DNA of 48,293 bases from an uncultured Muribaculaceae bacterium (GCA_910585275.1 CAJUCW010000029.1:1-48293), one strand, 5' to 3'. Shown: positions 23,827 to 32,645, counted from the first letter of the stretch. Translations and numbers: made by a program. The notes: generated from the letters alone by a model not told the origin.

Positions 23827-26800
23827 ATGAAGACTTTTTTTATTCCACTCTCCATAGCCCTGCTGACATCGTTGGGAGCGCTTGCATCGCCCCCTTGGCA
23901 GGACCCTCTTGTCAATTCTATGCACCGCCAACCCATGGCGGCGCATTTTCTCCCGTTCACGACGGAAAAAGGTGCCGAACACAACCGTGCCCTACCTGCT
24001 TCCGAACGTTATGCCACATACGAAGGACAGCGGCGCGTCCCGCTCGACGGGACATGGAAATTCCTGTATTTCCGCAATGATTCCTTGTGTCCGGAAGGTA
24101 TATATAAATCGGCACTTAAGAAACCGTCGCGCATAGAGGTGCCGGGAAGCTGGGAGTTGCAGGGCTTCGATGCGCCGATATATACCGACACGCGGTATCC
24201 ATTCCCCGCAAATCCCCCGTATGTGCCTTCCGATTATAATCCTGTGGGCGTGTATCAACGTGAATTCAGCGTGCCTGCATCGTGGAACGGACTCGACCTG
24301 TTTCTGGAATTCCAAGGGGTGGAGTCGGCTTATTATGTTTGGCTTAACGACGAGCTTGTGGGATATGCGGAAGACAGCCGTCTTCCGTCGGTGTTCTGTA
24401 TAACCGGCAAGCCTAAAAAAGGCAACAACCGTCTCACGGTGAAGGTATATCGCTATAGCGACGGTTCATATCTCGAAGGTCAGGATTATTGGAAATACAG
24501 CGGAATCGAAAGGAGCGTGGCGTTGACGGCACGTCCGAAGTCGCGCATAGCCGATTTCCGCCTTGAAGCCCCCCTCGTCAATTCTTATAAAGACGGCGAC
24601 ATGGCTCTCGACGTGAAGATGCATAAGCCGGTGGAGGGGGAAACCGTGGCGGTGAAGCTATCCGACGGCAACCGGGAGATATGGAGCGCGCATCATCGTG
24701 TCTCCGGAGGCTCCGACAGCATTGTCCCTTTCCGACATGTCGTGAAGGATGCCACGCCGTGGAATGCCGAGAATCCGCATATCTATACCTTGACGGTGAC
24801 TCACCGCGACGCCGCCGGCAGGGAGAAGGAGTCGTTTACCCATCCTTTCGGTTTCCGCACCGTAGAGATGCATGGCGGCCAGCAGCTCATCAACGGCAAG
24901 GCTGTGCTTTTCAAGGGTGTGAACCGTCATGAACACGATGCAGTGAAAGGGCGCACCATAAGCGTGGAGTCGATGCTTGCCGACATCTCCATGATGAAGC
25001 GCAATAATATCAACAGCGTGCGCAACTGCCATTATCCCAACCATTGGCAATGGTATGAGCTTTGTAATGAATACGGGCTTTACCTTGTAGATGAGGCTAA
25101 TATCGAAAGCCATGGCATGGAGGCACATCCCGACGGCACTCTTGCCAACATGGATGGCTGGGAGGTGCCGTTTATGGAGAGGATGAGCCGCATGATTGCC
25201 CGCGACCGCAATTTTTCCTGTGTGGTGACATGGTCAATGGGCAACGAGTCGGGCTACGGCCGTCATTTCGAGACTCTTTACGACTACGCCCATACGGTTG
25301 ACCCGTCGCGCCCCGTACAGTATGAGGGGGGTGGCTATAATGCCAAGAGCGACATCTATTGTCCGATGTATGCGAGGGTATGGAGTCTCGCCCGCCATGT
25401 GAACCAACGCGATGCCCGCCCCCTCATAATGTGTGAATATGCGCATGCCATGGGCAATAGCGTGGGTAATCTTAATGATTATTGGGATTTAATATATAAG
25501 CACGACCAGCTTCAGGGCGGCTTCATCTGGGACTGGGTTGACCAGACATTCGAGAAGAAGGATTCCAAAGGAAGGAGGATATGGGCTTTCGGCGGCGACA
25601 TGGGTTTCGCGGGGGTCGTCAACGATTCCAATTTCTGTGCCAACGGACTTGTGGCAGCCGACAGGGTTCCGCATCCTCATCTCGCGGAGGTTAAAAAGGT
25701 GTTGCAGTATATCAATTTCAATCCTGTTGCATTCAATACGCACAAGGTGGAGGTGACCAACCGTCATGATTTCAGCACGCTCGACAATTACGACCTCAAA
25801 TGGGAGCTCCTCCGCGACGGCGATATCGTGAGGGAGGGGAATATGCCGTTCCCGGAGGTGTCGCCGGGCTCCAAGACCATTCTCGACATTCCTTTCGGCA
25901 GTGTCGGCGGCGACGGCGAGTATTTCCTCACGCTGCGTGCGTTCACAAAAAGGGGGAGTGGCATGGTTCCGGCCTGCCACGAGGTGGCGAATGCCCAATG
26001 GCAGCTTACCCCTTTCCGGCAGGTGGCGTTTCCGGCAGATGGCGGAAAGTTGGATGTGAATGAAAGCGACGACAGGATTACCGTGGCCGGGGATGGATTT
26101 TCAGTGGCTTTCTCACGCGCTGACGGCACGTTGGTGTCGTGGATAAACGGAGGTTCCGAGCTTGTCCGGTCTCCTTTGCGTGCTAATTTCTGGCGCCCGC
26201 TCACCGACAACGATATTCCCAACGGCCATCTTGAACGTTGCGGGGTGTGGAGAGGCGCGGCTGATTCGATGCGTCTTGCCGGTATTGAAGCGAAGCCTGC
26301 CGGCAACGGGACAGTGGTTGTGAAAAGTGACTACACTATTCCGGAGTTAGACGTGGCCATGGCCGTAGAATATCGTGTTGACGGCTCCGGAACCGTGCAT
26401 GTCGATTTCCATTTTGTCCCGGGCAGCGTTGAGCTCCCCGAGATTCCCCGTCTCGGAATGACGGTGACGCTTCCGGGCTCTTACGACAAAATGGAATGGT
26501 ATGGCAGGGGTCCGGGCGAAAGCTATCCCGACCGTCTGCAGTCGTCGCTTATCGGTCTTTACAGTTCTACCGTATGGGAGCAGTATCATCCTTATGTCAG
26601 GGCGCAGGAAACCGGCAATCACTGTGATGTGCGCTGGATGGCGCTGCGCGATTCTTCCGGCAACGGAATCCTTGTGAGCGGCGACGCTCCCCTCAATATG
26701 GGTGCCTGGAACTTTCCGCAGTCCGACCTTGAGTATGTGCCTGCAATGATAGAGCGTCGCCACGGCGGCAGCATAGAGCCACGCGACATGGTCACTCTAA

Positions 26801-26952
26801 ACATCGACCATAAGATGATGGGCGTGGGAGGCGACAACACATGGGGCGCGCAGGTGCATCCGGAATATACTGTGTCTCCGCGGGAGTCCCGCTACGGTTT
26901 CACAATGAGGATGCTCCGGACAGGGGAGACTCCCGGTTGCTGCATAAAGTGA
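23827..26952 (+). CDS. glycoside hydrolase family 2 beta-galactosidase
   Basis: A 1041-residue exported enzyme with a LacZ-like layout: signal peptide (MKTFFIPLSIALLTSLGALA), GH2 sugar-binding jelly roll (about 40-210), Ig-like domain (about 215-330), TIM barrel (about 335-620), a further Ig-like domain (about 625-715) and Bgal_small_N domain (about 740-1035). The acid/base is E474 in TWSMGNESGYGRHF and the nucleophile E537 in LIMCEYAHAMGNS; the FKGVNRHEHD motif near residue 363 is also intact. It removes terminal beta-galactose units in the periplasm. It follows the SusC/SusD pair in the same direction and is followed after 37 bases by another glycosidase, so both belong to the first PUL. 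Confidence 0.95.
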   Translation: MKTFFIPLSIALLTSLGALASPPWQDPLVNSMHRQPMAAHFLPFTTEKGAEHNRALPASERYATYEGQRRVPLDGTWKFLYFRNDSLCPEGIYKSALKKPSRIEVPGSWELQGFDAPIYTDTRYPFPANPPYVPSDYNPVGVYQREFSVPASWNGLDLFLEFQGVESAYYVWLNDELVGYAEDSRLPSVFCITGKPKKGNNRLTVKVYRYSDGSYLEGQDYWKYSGIERSVALTARPKSRIADFRLEAPLVNSYKDGDMALDVKMHKPVEGETVAVKLSDGNREIWSAHHRVSGGSDSIVPFRHVVKDATPWNAENPHIYTLTVTHRDAAGREKESFTHPFGFRTVEMHGGQQLINGKAVLFKGVNRHEHDAVKGRTISVESMLADISMMKRNNINSVRNCHYPNHWQWYELCNEYGLYLVDEANIESHGMEAHPDGTLANMDGWEVPFMERMSRMIARDRNFSCVVTWSMGNESGYGRHFETLYDYAHTVDPSRPVQYEGGGYNAKSDIYCPMYARVWSLARHVNQRDARPLIMCEYAHAMGNSVGNLNDYWDLIYKHDQLQGGFIWDWVDQTFEKKDSKGRRIWAFGGDMGFAGVVNDSNFCANGLVAADRVPHPHLAEVKKVLQYINFNPVAFNTHKVEVTNRHDFSTLDNYDLKWELLRDGDIVREGNMPFPEVSPGSKTILDIPFGSVGGDGEYFLTLRAFTKRGSGMVPACHEVANAQWQLTPFRQVAFPADGGKLDVNESDDRITVAGDGFSVAFSRADGTLVSWINGGSELVRSPLRANFWRPLTDNDIPNGHLERCGVWRGAADSMRLAGIEAKPAGNGTVVVKSDYTIPELDVAMAVEYRVDGSGTVHVDFHFVPGSVELPEIPRLGMTVTLPGSYDKMEWYGRGPGESYPDRLQSSLIGLYSSTVWEQYHPYVRAQETGNHCDVRWMALRDSSGNGILVSGDAPLNMGAWNFPQSDLEYVPAMIERRHGGSIEPRDMVTLNIDHKMMGVGGDNTWGAQVHPEYTVSPRESRYGFTMRMLRTGETPGCCIK

Positions 26953-26989
26953 GAATCACGAAAATGTTTTAATGTAAAATTATCAAGAT

Positions 26990-28924
26990 ATGAACCATAA
27001 GACATTTCCCGTAATATTGTCGGCACTTCTGTTTTTTGTGAGCGGAATGTTGACGTTATCGTGTGTGAGGGCTTCTGCCGGTAATTCGGGACAACGTTAT
27101 GATTATCCTGACATATTTGATATTTGCTACACTCCCGACACCCTTCACCGCTGCACGGGATGGTTCACCGATGCCGGTGCCTGGTTCGGCTTCACCGCTC
27201 CCGAGAGGGAGGCGTGGGTTGACGGTTTTTGCGGTCCGTTCAGCCTTGACATGAACCGCCGGGAGTGGCTTGCGAAGGCAGCGGTGACCGTGGCTCCCGA
27301 CAATGTCGCGGGAGCGAGCCGCGACACAGATTCGGTGTGCTATTATCCCGGAGAACTGCGTCTCTCTTCCGGCTATGTCAAAGGGAAGGTGGAACAGCGG
27401 CTTAATTTCATAGATTCCAATTCTGCGTTGCTCAGTATCTCCAATTCTACAGGCATGGGGCTTATCTACCGTGGCGACAGCTGGGCTCCGGAGATGGATA
27501 TTACTCGCCATGGCAATACTATTGTGGCGTCGCATCCGTCGGGGGAACTCGTGGCTCTTACTTTCATGCCTGACGCCGAACTGAAGGTGGAGGGAGGTAA
27601 TTATCTTGCTTCGGTGCCTGCCCGAAGTACGGATTATGTTGTGATAAGTCTGTTTGATGGCAACGACGCTTTCATGGCGGGTCTCGGGAATATCGACAGG
27701 ATTCTTGCCGACCCCGAAAGCTCGCTTTCTGCCAACGCGGCCCGCTGGGAAGGATATCTTACCAATACATTGCGCGACGATATGCCTGACGATTACGACC
27801 GTATTGCCGTGAAAGCTATCACAACCCTTGTATCTAACCATAGGGTGGCGCGTGGCGGACTTCTTCACGACGGCATCATACCGAGCCATGCCGTGGGCTA
27901 TTTCGTGGGGCTTTGGGCATGGGACAGCTGGCGTTTTAGCGCGGGTGCCGCTTCGTTCGACCCCGAGCTTGCCAAAAACAATATCCGGGCTATGTTTGAC
28001 TATCAGTTGCCCGACGGCATGGTGATAGACTGCATATATACCGACCCTGCTGAGAACAATGCCCGCGACAGCAAGCCGCCTCTTGTGTGCTGGGCTGTTG
28101 ACAAGATATGGGAAGCTACCGCCGACAAGGCTTTCCTCGCAGAGATGTATCCGCAGCTGATGGCATACTATAAATGGTGGTTCGAGAAGCGCGACCATGA
28201 CGGCAACGGTATATGCGAATACGGTTCGTGCGACGGCACTCTTGAAGCAGCCGCATGGGAGAGCGGCATGGACAATGCCATCCGTTTCGACGATGCGGTA
28301 ATGGTGAAGAACGGCGACGATGCCTGGAGCATGGATCAGGAGAGCGTTGACCTCAACGCTTATATCGCCAACGAATGCAAGTATTTGAAGAAATTCGCGG
28401 AAATTTTAGGAGAGGAGTTCGATGCTCCCGACCATACTGCGGAACTTGCCGATTATTTCTATGACCCCGACAGAAATTTCTTCTTCGACCGTCATTTGGG
28501 CGACCGTAAGTTTGTGGGCGACCCGGGATGCGAGGCTTACACTATGCTGTGGACGGGTCTGGCTCGTCCCGAACAGGTTGATTCCATGATGAAGCAGCTT
28601 CTCGATGAGAAGAAGTTTTCCACCTATATACCGTTCCCGACAGTGGCGGCTGACAATCCCAAGTATAATCCGAGAGGGTATTGGAGAGGACCGATATGGC
28701 TCGACCAGACGTATTTTGCCATCAGTGGCCTTCGCAATTACGGACATGCCGACCTTGCCGACGAATATACGCGTCAGGTGTTCGACCGTCTGGAAGGGTT
28801 GAAAGAAGGTGCTCCGATTCATGAGAATTACGACACCCACACGGGCAAACGCTTGAAAGCCCCGCATTTCAGTTGGGCTGCCTCGCATCTAATCATGCTC
28901 TACAATGAATACGGAAGGAAATGA
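26990..28924 (+). CDS. MGH1-type (GH63/trehalase-like) glycoside hydrolase
   Basis: A 644-residue exported enzyme with a signal sequence, possibly a lipobox (MLTLSC, Cys25). An N-terminal beta-rich domain (about 40-250) precedes an (alpha/alpha)6 barrel (about 260-640) with GIIPSHAVGYFVGLWAWDSWRFSAG, PPLVCWAVDKIWEATAD, YKWWFEKRDHDGNGICEYGS, ESGMDNAIRFD and PRGYWRGPIWLDQTYFAISGL, which agree with the MGH1-like/GH63 and GH37 clan (mannosyl-oligosaccharide glucosidase, trehalase). It likely removes alpha-linked glucose from short sugars. The acid/base would be an acidic residue in the DGTLEAAAWESGMDN stretch. Exact specificity cannot be told. It is the last gene of the first PUL and ends at the shared terminator. 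Confidence 0.8.
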   Translation: MNHKTFPVILSALLFFVSGMLTLSCVRASAGNSGQRYDYPDIFDICYTPDTLHRCTGWFTDAGAWFGFTAPEREAWVDGFCGPFSLDMNRREWLAKAAVTVAPDNVAGASRDTDSVCYYPGELRLSSGYVKGKVEQRLNFIDSNSALLSISNSTGMGLIYRGDSWAPEMDITRHGNTIVASHPSGELVALTFMPDAELKVEGGNYLASVPARSTDYVVISLFDGNDAFMAGLGNIDRILADPESSLSANAARWEGYLTNTLRDDMPDDYDRIAVKAITTLVSNHRVARGGLLHDGIIPSHAVGYFVGLWAWDSWRFSAGAASFDPELAKNNIRAMFDYQLPDGMVIDCIYTDPAENNARDSKPPLVCWAVDKIWEATADKAFLAEMYPQLMAYYKWWFEKRDHDGNGICEYGSCDGTLEAAAWESGMDNAIRFDDAVMVKNGDDAWSMDQESVDLNAYIANECKYLKKFAEILGEEFDAPDHTAELADYFYDPDRNFFFDRHLGDRKFVGDPGCEAYTMLWTGLARPEQVDSMMKQLLDEKKFSTYIPFPTVAADNPKYNPRGYWRGPIWLDQTYFAISGLRNYGHADLADEYTRQVFDRLEGLKEGAPIHENYDTHTGKRLKAPHFSWAASHLIMLYNEYGRK

Positions 28925-28925
28925 T

Positions 28926-28960
28926 AATTAGCAATTGGTAATTTTGTAAATAGTAATTAT
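28926..28960. repeat. degenerate 7-bp repeat (AATTAGC-like)
   Basis: Five units in a 7-base register after the glycosidase stop: AATTAGC, AATTGGT, AATTTTG, TAAATAG, TAATTAT. It is weaker than the heptamer repeats at 11636 and 21154 but of the same kind and in the same kind of place. Confidence 0.45.
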
Positions 28961-28982
28961 GATTGCTGATGCAATTACTAAT

Positions 28983-29024
28983 AATAACGGCGTGCCACGG
29001 ACCCATCCATGGCACGCCGTTATT
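28983..29024. terminator. bidirectional terminator between convergent genes
   Basis: A 19-bp stem with one mismatch (arms 28983-29001 and 29006-29024, core GGCGTGCCA/TGGCACGCC) and a 4-base loop, with AAT/ATT ends on both sides. It lies between the end of the glycosidase gene (28924, plus) and the end of the ATPase/nuclease gene (29038, minus), so it should stop transcription from both sides. Confidence 0.85.
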
Positions 29025-29037
29025 CATTCCCTTTAAA

Positions 29038-30603
29038 TCAAATCTCTTTTATAATGTAAGATTCGATGGAATTCGTTTCTCTTGAAAAACCGATTCCTAT
29101 TTCATATACCTTGCGGGAGTCTGCTTCAAAAGGTGCGGCATATCTTTTGTCGTCAATCTGGCGTATAGCCGACTGAGCGTCACCGTTTATTTTCAGTTCA
29201 ATCACATAGATGTAGTTGTCTGTCTTGATAAGGATGTCGATATAGCCGTTAGATGTGTTATATTCTACGTGGGTCTCAAGACCGATAAGCGATGCTATGC
29301 AATAGAAAATCGTATGATAATAGTTTTCATATTTTGCTATATGTGTACGTAGTTTAGACGGCACTCCGGAAAGGAACGATTTCAATCGGGTTATAAATTT
29401 CTCTGGATTCCCTTTCCTCAGAGATTCGCGCATAAGGATGGCGGTGGCGTTTGCATCAATATTGTCGGGCACGTAGAACTTAAGGATATCTGCGAGAATC
29501 CCACGTTCCACTTCACGGTTCGGATAGCCTAACGTGTATAGACGCGAAGACTTGTCGTAGTCTTTGATTGTAAGATAACCGGTCTGATAGAATAACGACA
29601 CCGGGTTGGTCTGATATACGGATAAATTGTCGAGTAATTGTACTGAAGCCATGGTCCCGTTAAGTTCCTCCAGGTCATAATCAAGATTTTTCAATGATTC
29701 CAAGAGCAGGGTGGGCATGCCCGAGGCACACCAAAAATCGGATATTTCTTGCTCGAGGAGTGCATTGAGCACGCTGAATGGATTATAGACATCGAGAAGA
29801 TTGCTTGAAAAATGATAGCCGTTGTAGTTGAACTTCAACTGATAGAACGTTTCATCTACAGTCCATCCTTCAACCTCGGCCAATGCTTCGACTCCATCCT
29901 GGAAATAAGAGTGCAATTCTTTTTCGGTTATGCCGCAAATGCCTGCATATTGATTTTCAAAAGAAATATCGCGTATATTGTTCAATCCGCTGAAAACTGA
30001 TATTTTGCCGAATTTCGTCACTCCCGTCAGCATGCAGAACTGAATATTGGAATCGGACTTTTTCATTACCGAATAGAAACCGTGAAGTTGGGTGCGGTAA
30101 ATCTCCTGCAACTCGTTATTCCCGATGGTGTGGACTAAAGGGGAGTCATATTCGTCGATGAGGATTACCACCTTCTTGCCGGTTGTGATGGCCGTGGCTT
30201 CTATCAGAATGTTGAAACGTTCGTCAACCGCTCCCCTGGGATTTGTGATACCGTATTTTATTTCCCATTTATTCAACTGCATGTCGAGATAGCTCAGAAG
30301 GCTCCCCTCATCCAAGTAGGCTTTGCCGCTGAGGTCGAAATGCAAAACCGGATATGACTCCCATCCTTCCGGCTGAAGACGGTCGATGGCAAGACCTTTG
30401 AAAAGTTCCCGTTTTCCGAGATAGTATGCTTCTATTGTGGATATAAGCAAACTTTTCCCGAAACGGCGTGGGCGACCCAGGAAGTAAAAACCCGGTGTAC
30501 TCACGAGGGAATGGACATACTCTGTCTTATCTACGTAAACGAAGTTGTCTGTTCTGATTCTTTCGAAACTGGCGGTACTTACCGGATAACGGAGTTCTTC
30601 CAT
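29038..30603 (-). CDS. AAA-ATPase-like / PD-(D/E)XK nuclease-like protein (DUF1703 type)
   Basis: A 521-residue cytosolic protein. The N-terminal AAA-ATPase-like domain (about 5-240) has YPVSTASFERIRTDNFVYVDKTEYV, the Walker A-like PRRFGKSLLISTIE and the Walker B-like VVILIDEYDSPL. The C-terminal PD-(D/E)XK-like domain (about 400-515) shows the Asp in NTSNGYIDILI and the ExK in IYVIELKINGDA, followed by QIDDKRYA. Such proteins occur in many copies in Bacteroidales genomes; their function is not known and may be linked to mobile DNA or defence. The gene stands alone, transcribed leftward from its own promoter, and its upstream side faces the long phased repeat region at 30862-32280. Any functional link to that region is speculation. 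Confidence 0.85.
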   Translation of the reverse strand: MEELRYPVSTASFERIRTDNFVYVDKTEYVHSLVSTPGFYFLGRPRRFGKSLLISTIEAYYLGKRELFKGLAIDRLQPEGWESYPVLHFDLSGKAYLDEGSLLSYLDMQLNKWEIKYGITNPRGAVDERFNILIEATAITTGKKVVILIDEYDSPLVHTIGNNELQEIYRTQLHGFYSVMKKSDSNIQFCMLTGVTKFGKISVFSGLNNIRDISFENQYAGICGITEKELHSYFQDGVEALAEVEGWTVDETFYQLKFNYNGYHFSSNLLDVYNPFSVLNALLEQEISDFWCASGMPTLLLESLKNLDYDLEELNGTMASVQLLDNLSVYQTNPVSLFYQTGYLTIKDYDKSSRLYTLGYPNREVERGILADILKFYVPDNIDANATAILMRESLRKGNPEKFITRLKSFLSGVPSKLRTHIAKYENYYHTIFYCIASLIGLETHVEYNTSNGYIDILIKTDNYIYVIELKINGDAQSAIRQIDDKRYAAPFEADSRKVYEIGIGFSRETNSIESYIIKEI

Positions 30604-30631
30604 GTCTGTTCTAATTTATTCGGTTGATATG

Positions 30632-30663
30632 CAAATTTAACAAATAATCGGCATACTGGCAAT
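30632..30663 (-). promoter_or_regulatory. predicted promoter of the ATPase/nuclease-like gene
   Basis: On the minus strand a perfect -7 box TAAATTTG (30632-30639) follows ATTG (30660-30663, 3 of 4 to TTTG) at 20 bases. It lies about 30 bases before the start codon at 30603. Confidence 0.6.
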
Positions 30664-30861
30664 TAAATATATGTTTTTTAGCATGCAACTACTGTCATTT
30701 TGAGACGTTATTCGAATCTCGTTGTGCCACTGCTCGTCTGGCTTTTTTTTATGGAGGAAGAGGGTGCGGGAAAATTGGTAAGAATGTAGGGGGTGTCTGT
30801 GGGTAGTTGAGTGGGGAATATCGGGGATTGAAAACTCCGGGAGTGAAAGTGGATGGCATTT

Positions 30862-30972
30862 GCAGAAGTTTGATAGAAAATTGCAGAAATTGTAAATGCA
30901 ATGTGTGCTGATTACTAATATGTTGGATGTGTAATTGCAGAAATTTGATAGAAATTTGCAGAAATTGTCAGA
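30862..30972 (+). repeat. two small clusters of GCAGAA/GATAGAA motifs at half-helix spacing
   Basis: Two matching clusters. In the first, GCAGAA at 30862, GATAGAA at 30872 and GCAGAA at 30883. In the second, GCAGAA at 30937, GATAGAA at 30947, GCAGAA at 30958 and TCAGAA at 30968. Spacing alternates between 10 and 11 bases, one DNA turn. They lie about 125 bases before the large 21-bp array and share its GATAGA core. No gene is seen in 30664-31096. Confidence 0.75.
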
Positions 30973-31096
30973 AAACTCGTGAAATAGTTGCCGGGAATGG
31001 ATGTTGATTATCAGGTATTTATGAGTGGGCTGTAAAAATACTGTGAAAATTGGGTTGAGGGGTAGTGTGGAGTGGTTATCCGGTGAGGTGGGAAAT

Positions 31097-31654
31097 GATA
31101 GAAGATTCCGAAGGGCGGATAGAAAATATGTTGAGGTCTGATAGAAGCGTGGGGAAAGCTGATAGGAGCGCAAGGAATGTTGATAGGGTCGGAAAGAATG
31201 CTGATAGAGTTGGAAAGAATACTGATAGAGTTGGAAAGAATGCTGATAGAGTTGGAAAGAATTTTGATAGGTGTCGAAAGAATATTGATAGAAGGTAGAA
31301 AGATGGTTGATAGATTTTGAAATTTAATATGTATTGTCAGTCAGACGTTTATGCGGTGCTTTGATAGAAGTGGAAAGAAAACTGATAGGAGGTGGAAAGG
31401 TGCTGATAGATTGCGGAGGGCGGTCGATAGGTTGAGAAAGGATGCTGATAGATTGCGAAGAGTTGGTGATAGATTGTGGAAGGATACTGATAGATTTATG
31501 ATGGGAGCTGATAGAAGGTGCGGTGATACTGACAGAAATCGTGGGGATGGTGATAGAACCATTGAAATTCTGTCATGACGGATGATGGCCCCTTCTTCTC
31601 TGATAGACCCTCCCCGATTGAATGGCCCTCCTCGGAGGTGACGCGGCTTGATAG
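31097..31654 (+). repeat. 21-bp phased GATAG array, copy A
   Basis: Twenty-three GATAG motifs (one GACAG) by my count. Starts: 31097, 31118, then eight at exactly 21 bp from 31140 to 31287, then 31309, a 54-base gap, ten at exactly 21 bp from 31363 to 31552, then 31602 and 31650. Within many units a second purine motif (GGAAAG) lies about 10 bases after GATAG. The plus strand is strongly purine-rich. Reading frames follow from the 21-bp period as seven-residue repeats (DRVGKNx on plus, NLSxxLx-like on minus) but lack signals of a real gene. Element type unknown. Confidence 0.9.
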
Positions 31655-31702
31655 GAGAGTGGAGCGGGGGTGTGCCAGTAAGGGATATCCGGGGATGTCT
31701 AT

Positions 31703-32280
31703 GATAGGAGGTAAGAGAGGACGGATAGAAAACAGGTTGAGGTCTGATAGAGGTAGGTGATGGTATGATAGAGGCGGATGGGATGTTGATAGAAGCGGAA
31801 AGAGTGCTGATAGGGCCGGAAAGAATTTTGATAGAGTTGGAAAGAATTTTGATAGGTGTCGAAAGAATATTGATAGAAGGCAGAAAGATGGTTGATAGAT
31901 TTTGAAATTTAATATGTATTGTCAGTCAGACGTTTATGCGGTGCTTTGATAGAAGTGGAAAGAAAACTGATAGGAGGTGGAAAGGTGCTGATAGATTGCG
32001 GAGGGCGGTCGATAGGTTGAGAAAGGATGCTGATAGATTGCGAAGAGTTGGTGATAGATTGTGAAGAGTTGGTGATAGATTGTGAAGAGTTGGTGATAGA
32101 TTGTAGAGGGATGCTGATAGATTGTAGAGGGATGCTGATAGAATGCGCGGTGATATTGACAGAAATCTTGGAGATGGTGATAGAACCATTGAAATTCTGT
32201 CATGACGGGTGATGGTTCCTCCTTGGCAGATAGACCCCCGCAGTTGAATGGCCCTCCTCGGAGGTGACGGAGTATGATAG
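31703..32280 (+). repeat. 21-bp phased GATAG array, copy B
   Basis: A second copy with the same architecture as 31097-31654: motif starts at 31703 and 31724, seven at 21 bp from 31746 to 31872, then 31894, the same 54-base gap, twelve at 21 bp from 31948 to 32179 (32158 is GACAG), then 32229 and 32276. The 22-base steps and the 54-, 50- and 47/48-base gaps occur at the same places as in copy A; only the number of 21-bp units differs (7 against 8, 12 against 10). Bases 31829-32063 match 31244-31478 with a single difference. Confidence 0.9.
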
Positions 32281-32579
32281 GAGGGGGGCAGCCTGGATGT
32301 GCCGGTAGGGAGTGACCGGGCTTGCCTATGGAGGTAGGTCGGGGGGTCTGATGTCGTGGTGTATGGAACATCGTTATTGGGGTTTTGGAGTGGAAGTAGA
32401 GTATTTGTGGGTGTAATGGGCTATTAATCAGAGAATAAACGGGTAGAAAAGTTTTTTATTTCGATTCCTTATGTAGAAAATGTTATAAATTTGTATATTG
32501 ATAACCAGTAATTTAAGAAAAATATGTAGAAGGGGATTTTAGGCGTAGAAATCCGGAAATTATTCTGCTCTGAGAATGT
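32281..32579. other. intergenic, no gene seen
   Basis: About 300 bases without a supported gene. The first 60 bases are G-rich like the array flanks, the remainder is AT-rich. Four GTAGAA motifs (32443, 32473, 32526, 32544) occur but without regular phase. The region leads into the promoter at 32580. Confidence 0.5.
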
Positions 32580-32610
32580 TTTGAAATGAGGAAATTTGAT
32601 TATATTTTTG
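32580..32610 (+). promoter_or_regulatory. consensus Bacteroidetes promoter of the secreted protein gene at 32646
   Basis: TTTG (32580-32583), 19 bases, TATTTTTG (32603-32610): full match to both boxes. Transcription should start near 32617, giving a leader of about 30 bases. Confidence 0.8.
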
Positions 32611-32645
32611 CAGTGAAAATATAAATTTGTTAACATAAACACATC

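Noticed and set aside
30637..31173. 178-codon minus-strand reading frame upstream of the ATPase/nuclease-like gene
   Set aside because: It overlaps the predicted promoter and the phased motifs; repeated NFCKFLSNFC-type stretches come from the GCAGAA/GATAGAA clusters, and no protein family is suggested.
31097..32280. CRISPR array
   Set aside because: The repeated part is only 5-8 bases, the spaces between are about 14-16 bases and similar to one another, and no cas genes are present.
31926..32371. Minus-strand reading frames with seven-residue repeats (LS/N-rich and YQ/H-rich) and plus-strand DRVGKN-type repeats across the phased array
   Set aside because: They follow mechanically from a 21-bp repeat without stop codons in those frames. 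Several frames are open over the same DNA, none has an export signal or a family match, and the 54-base gap and 22-base steps break the register.
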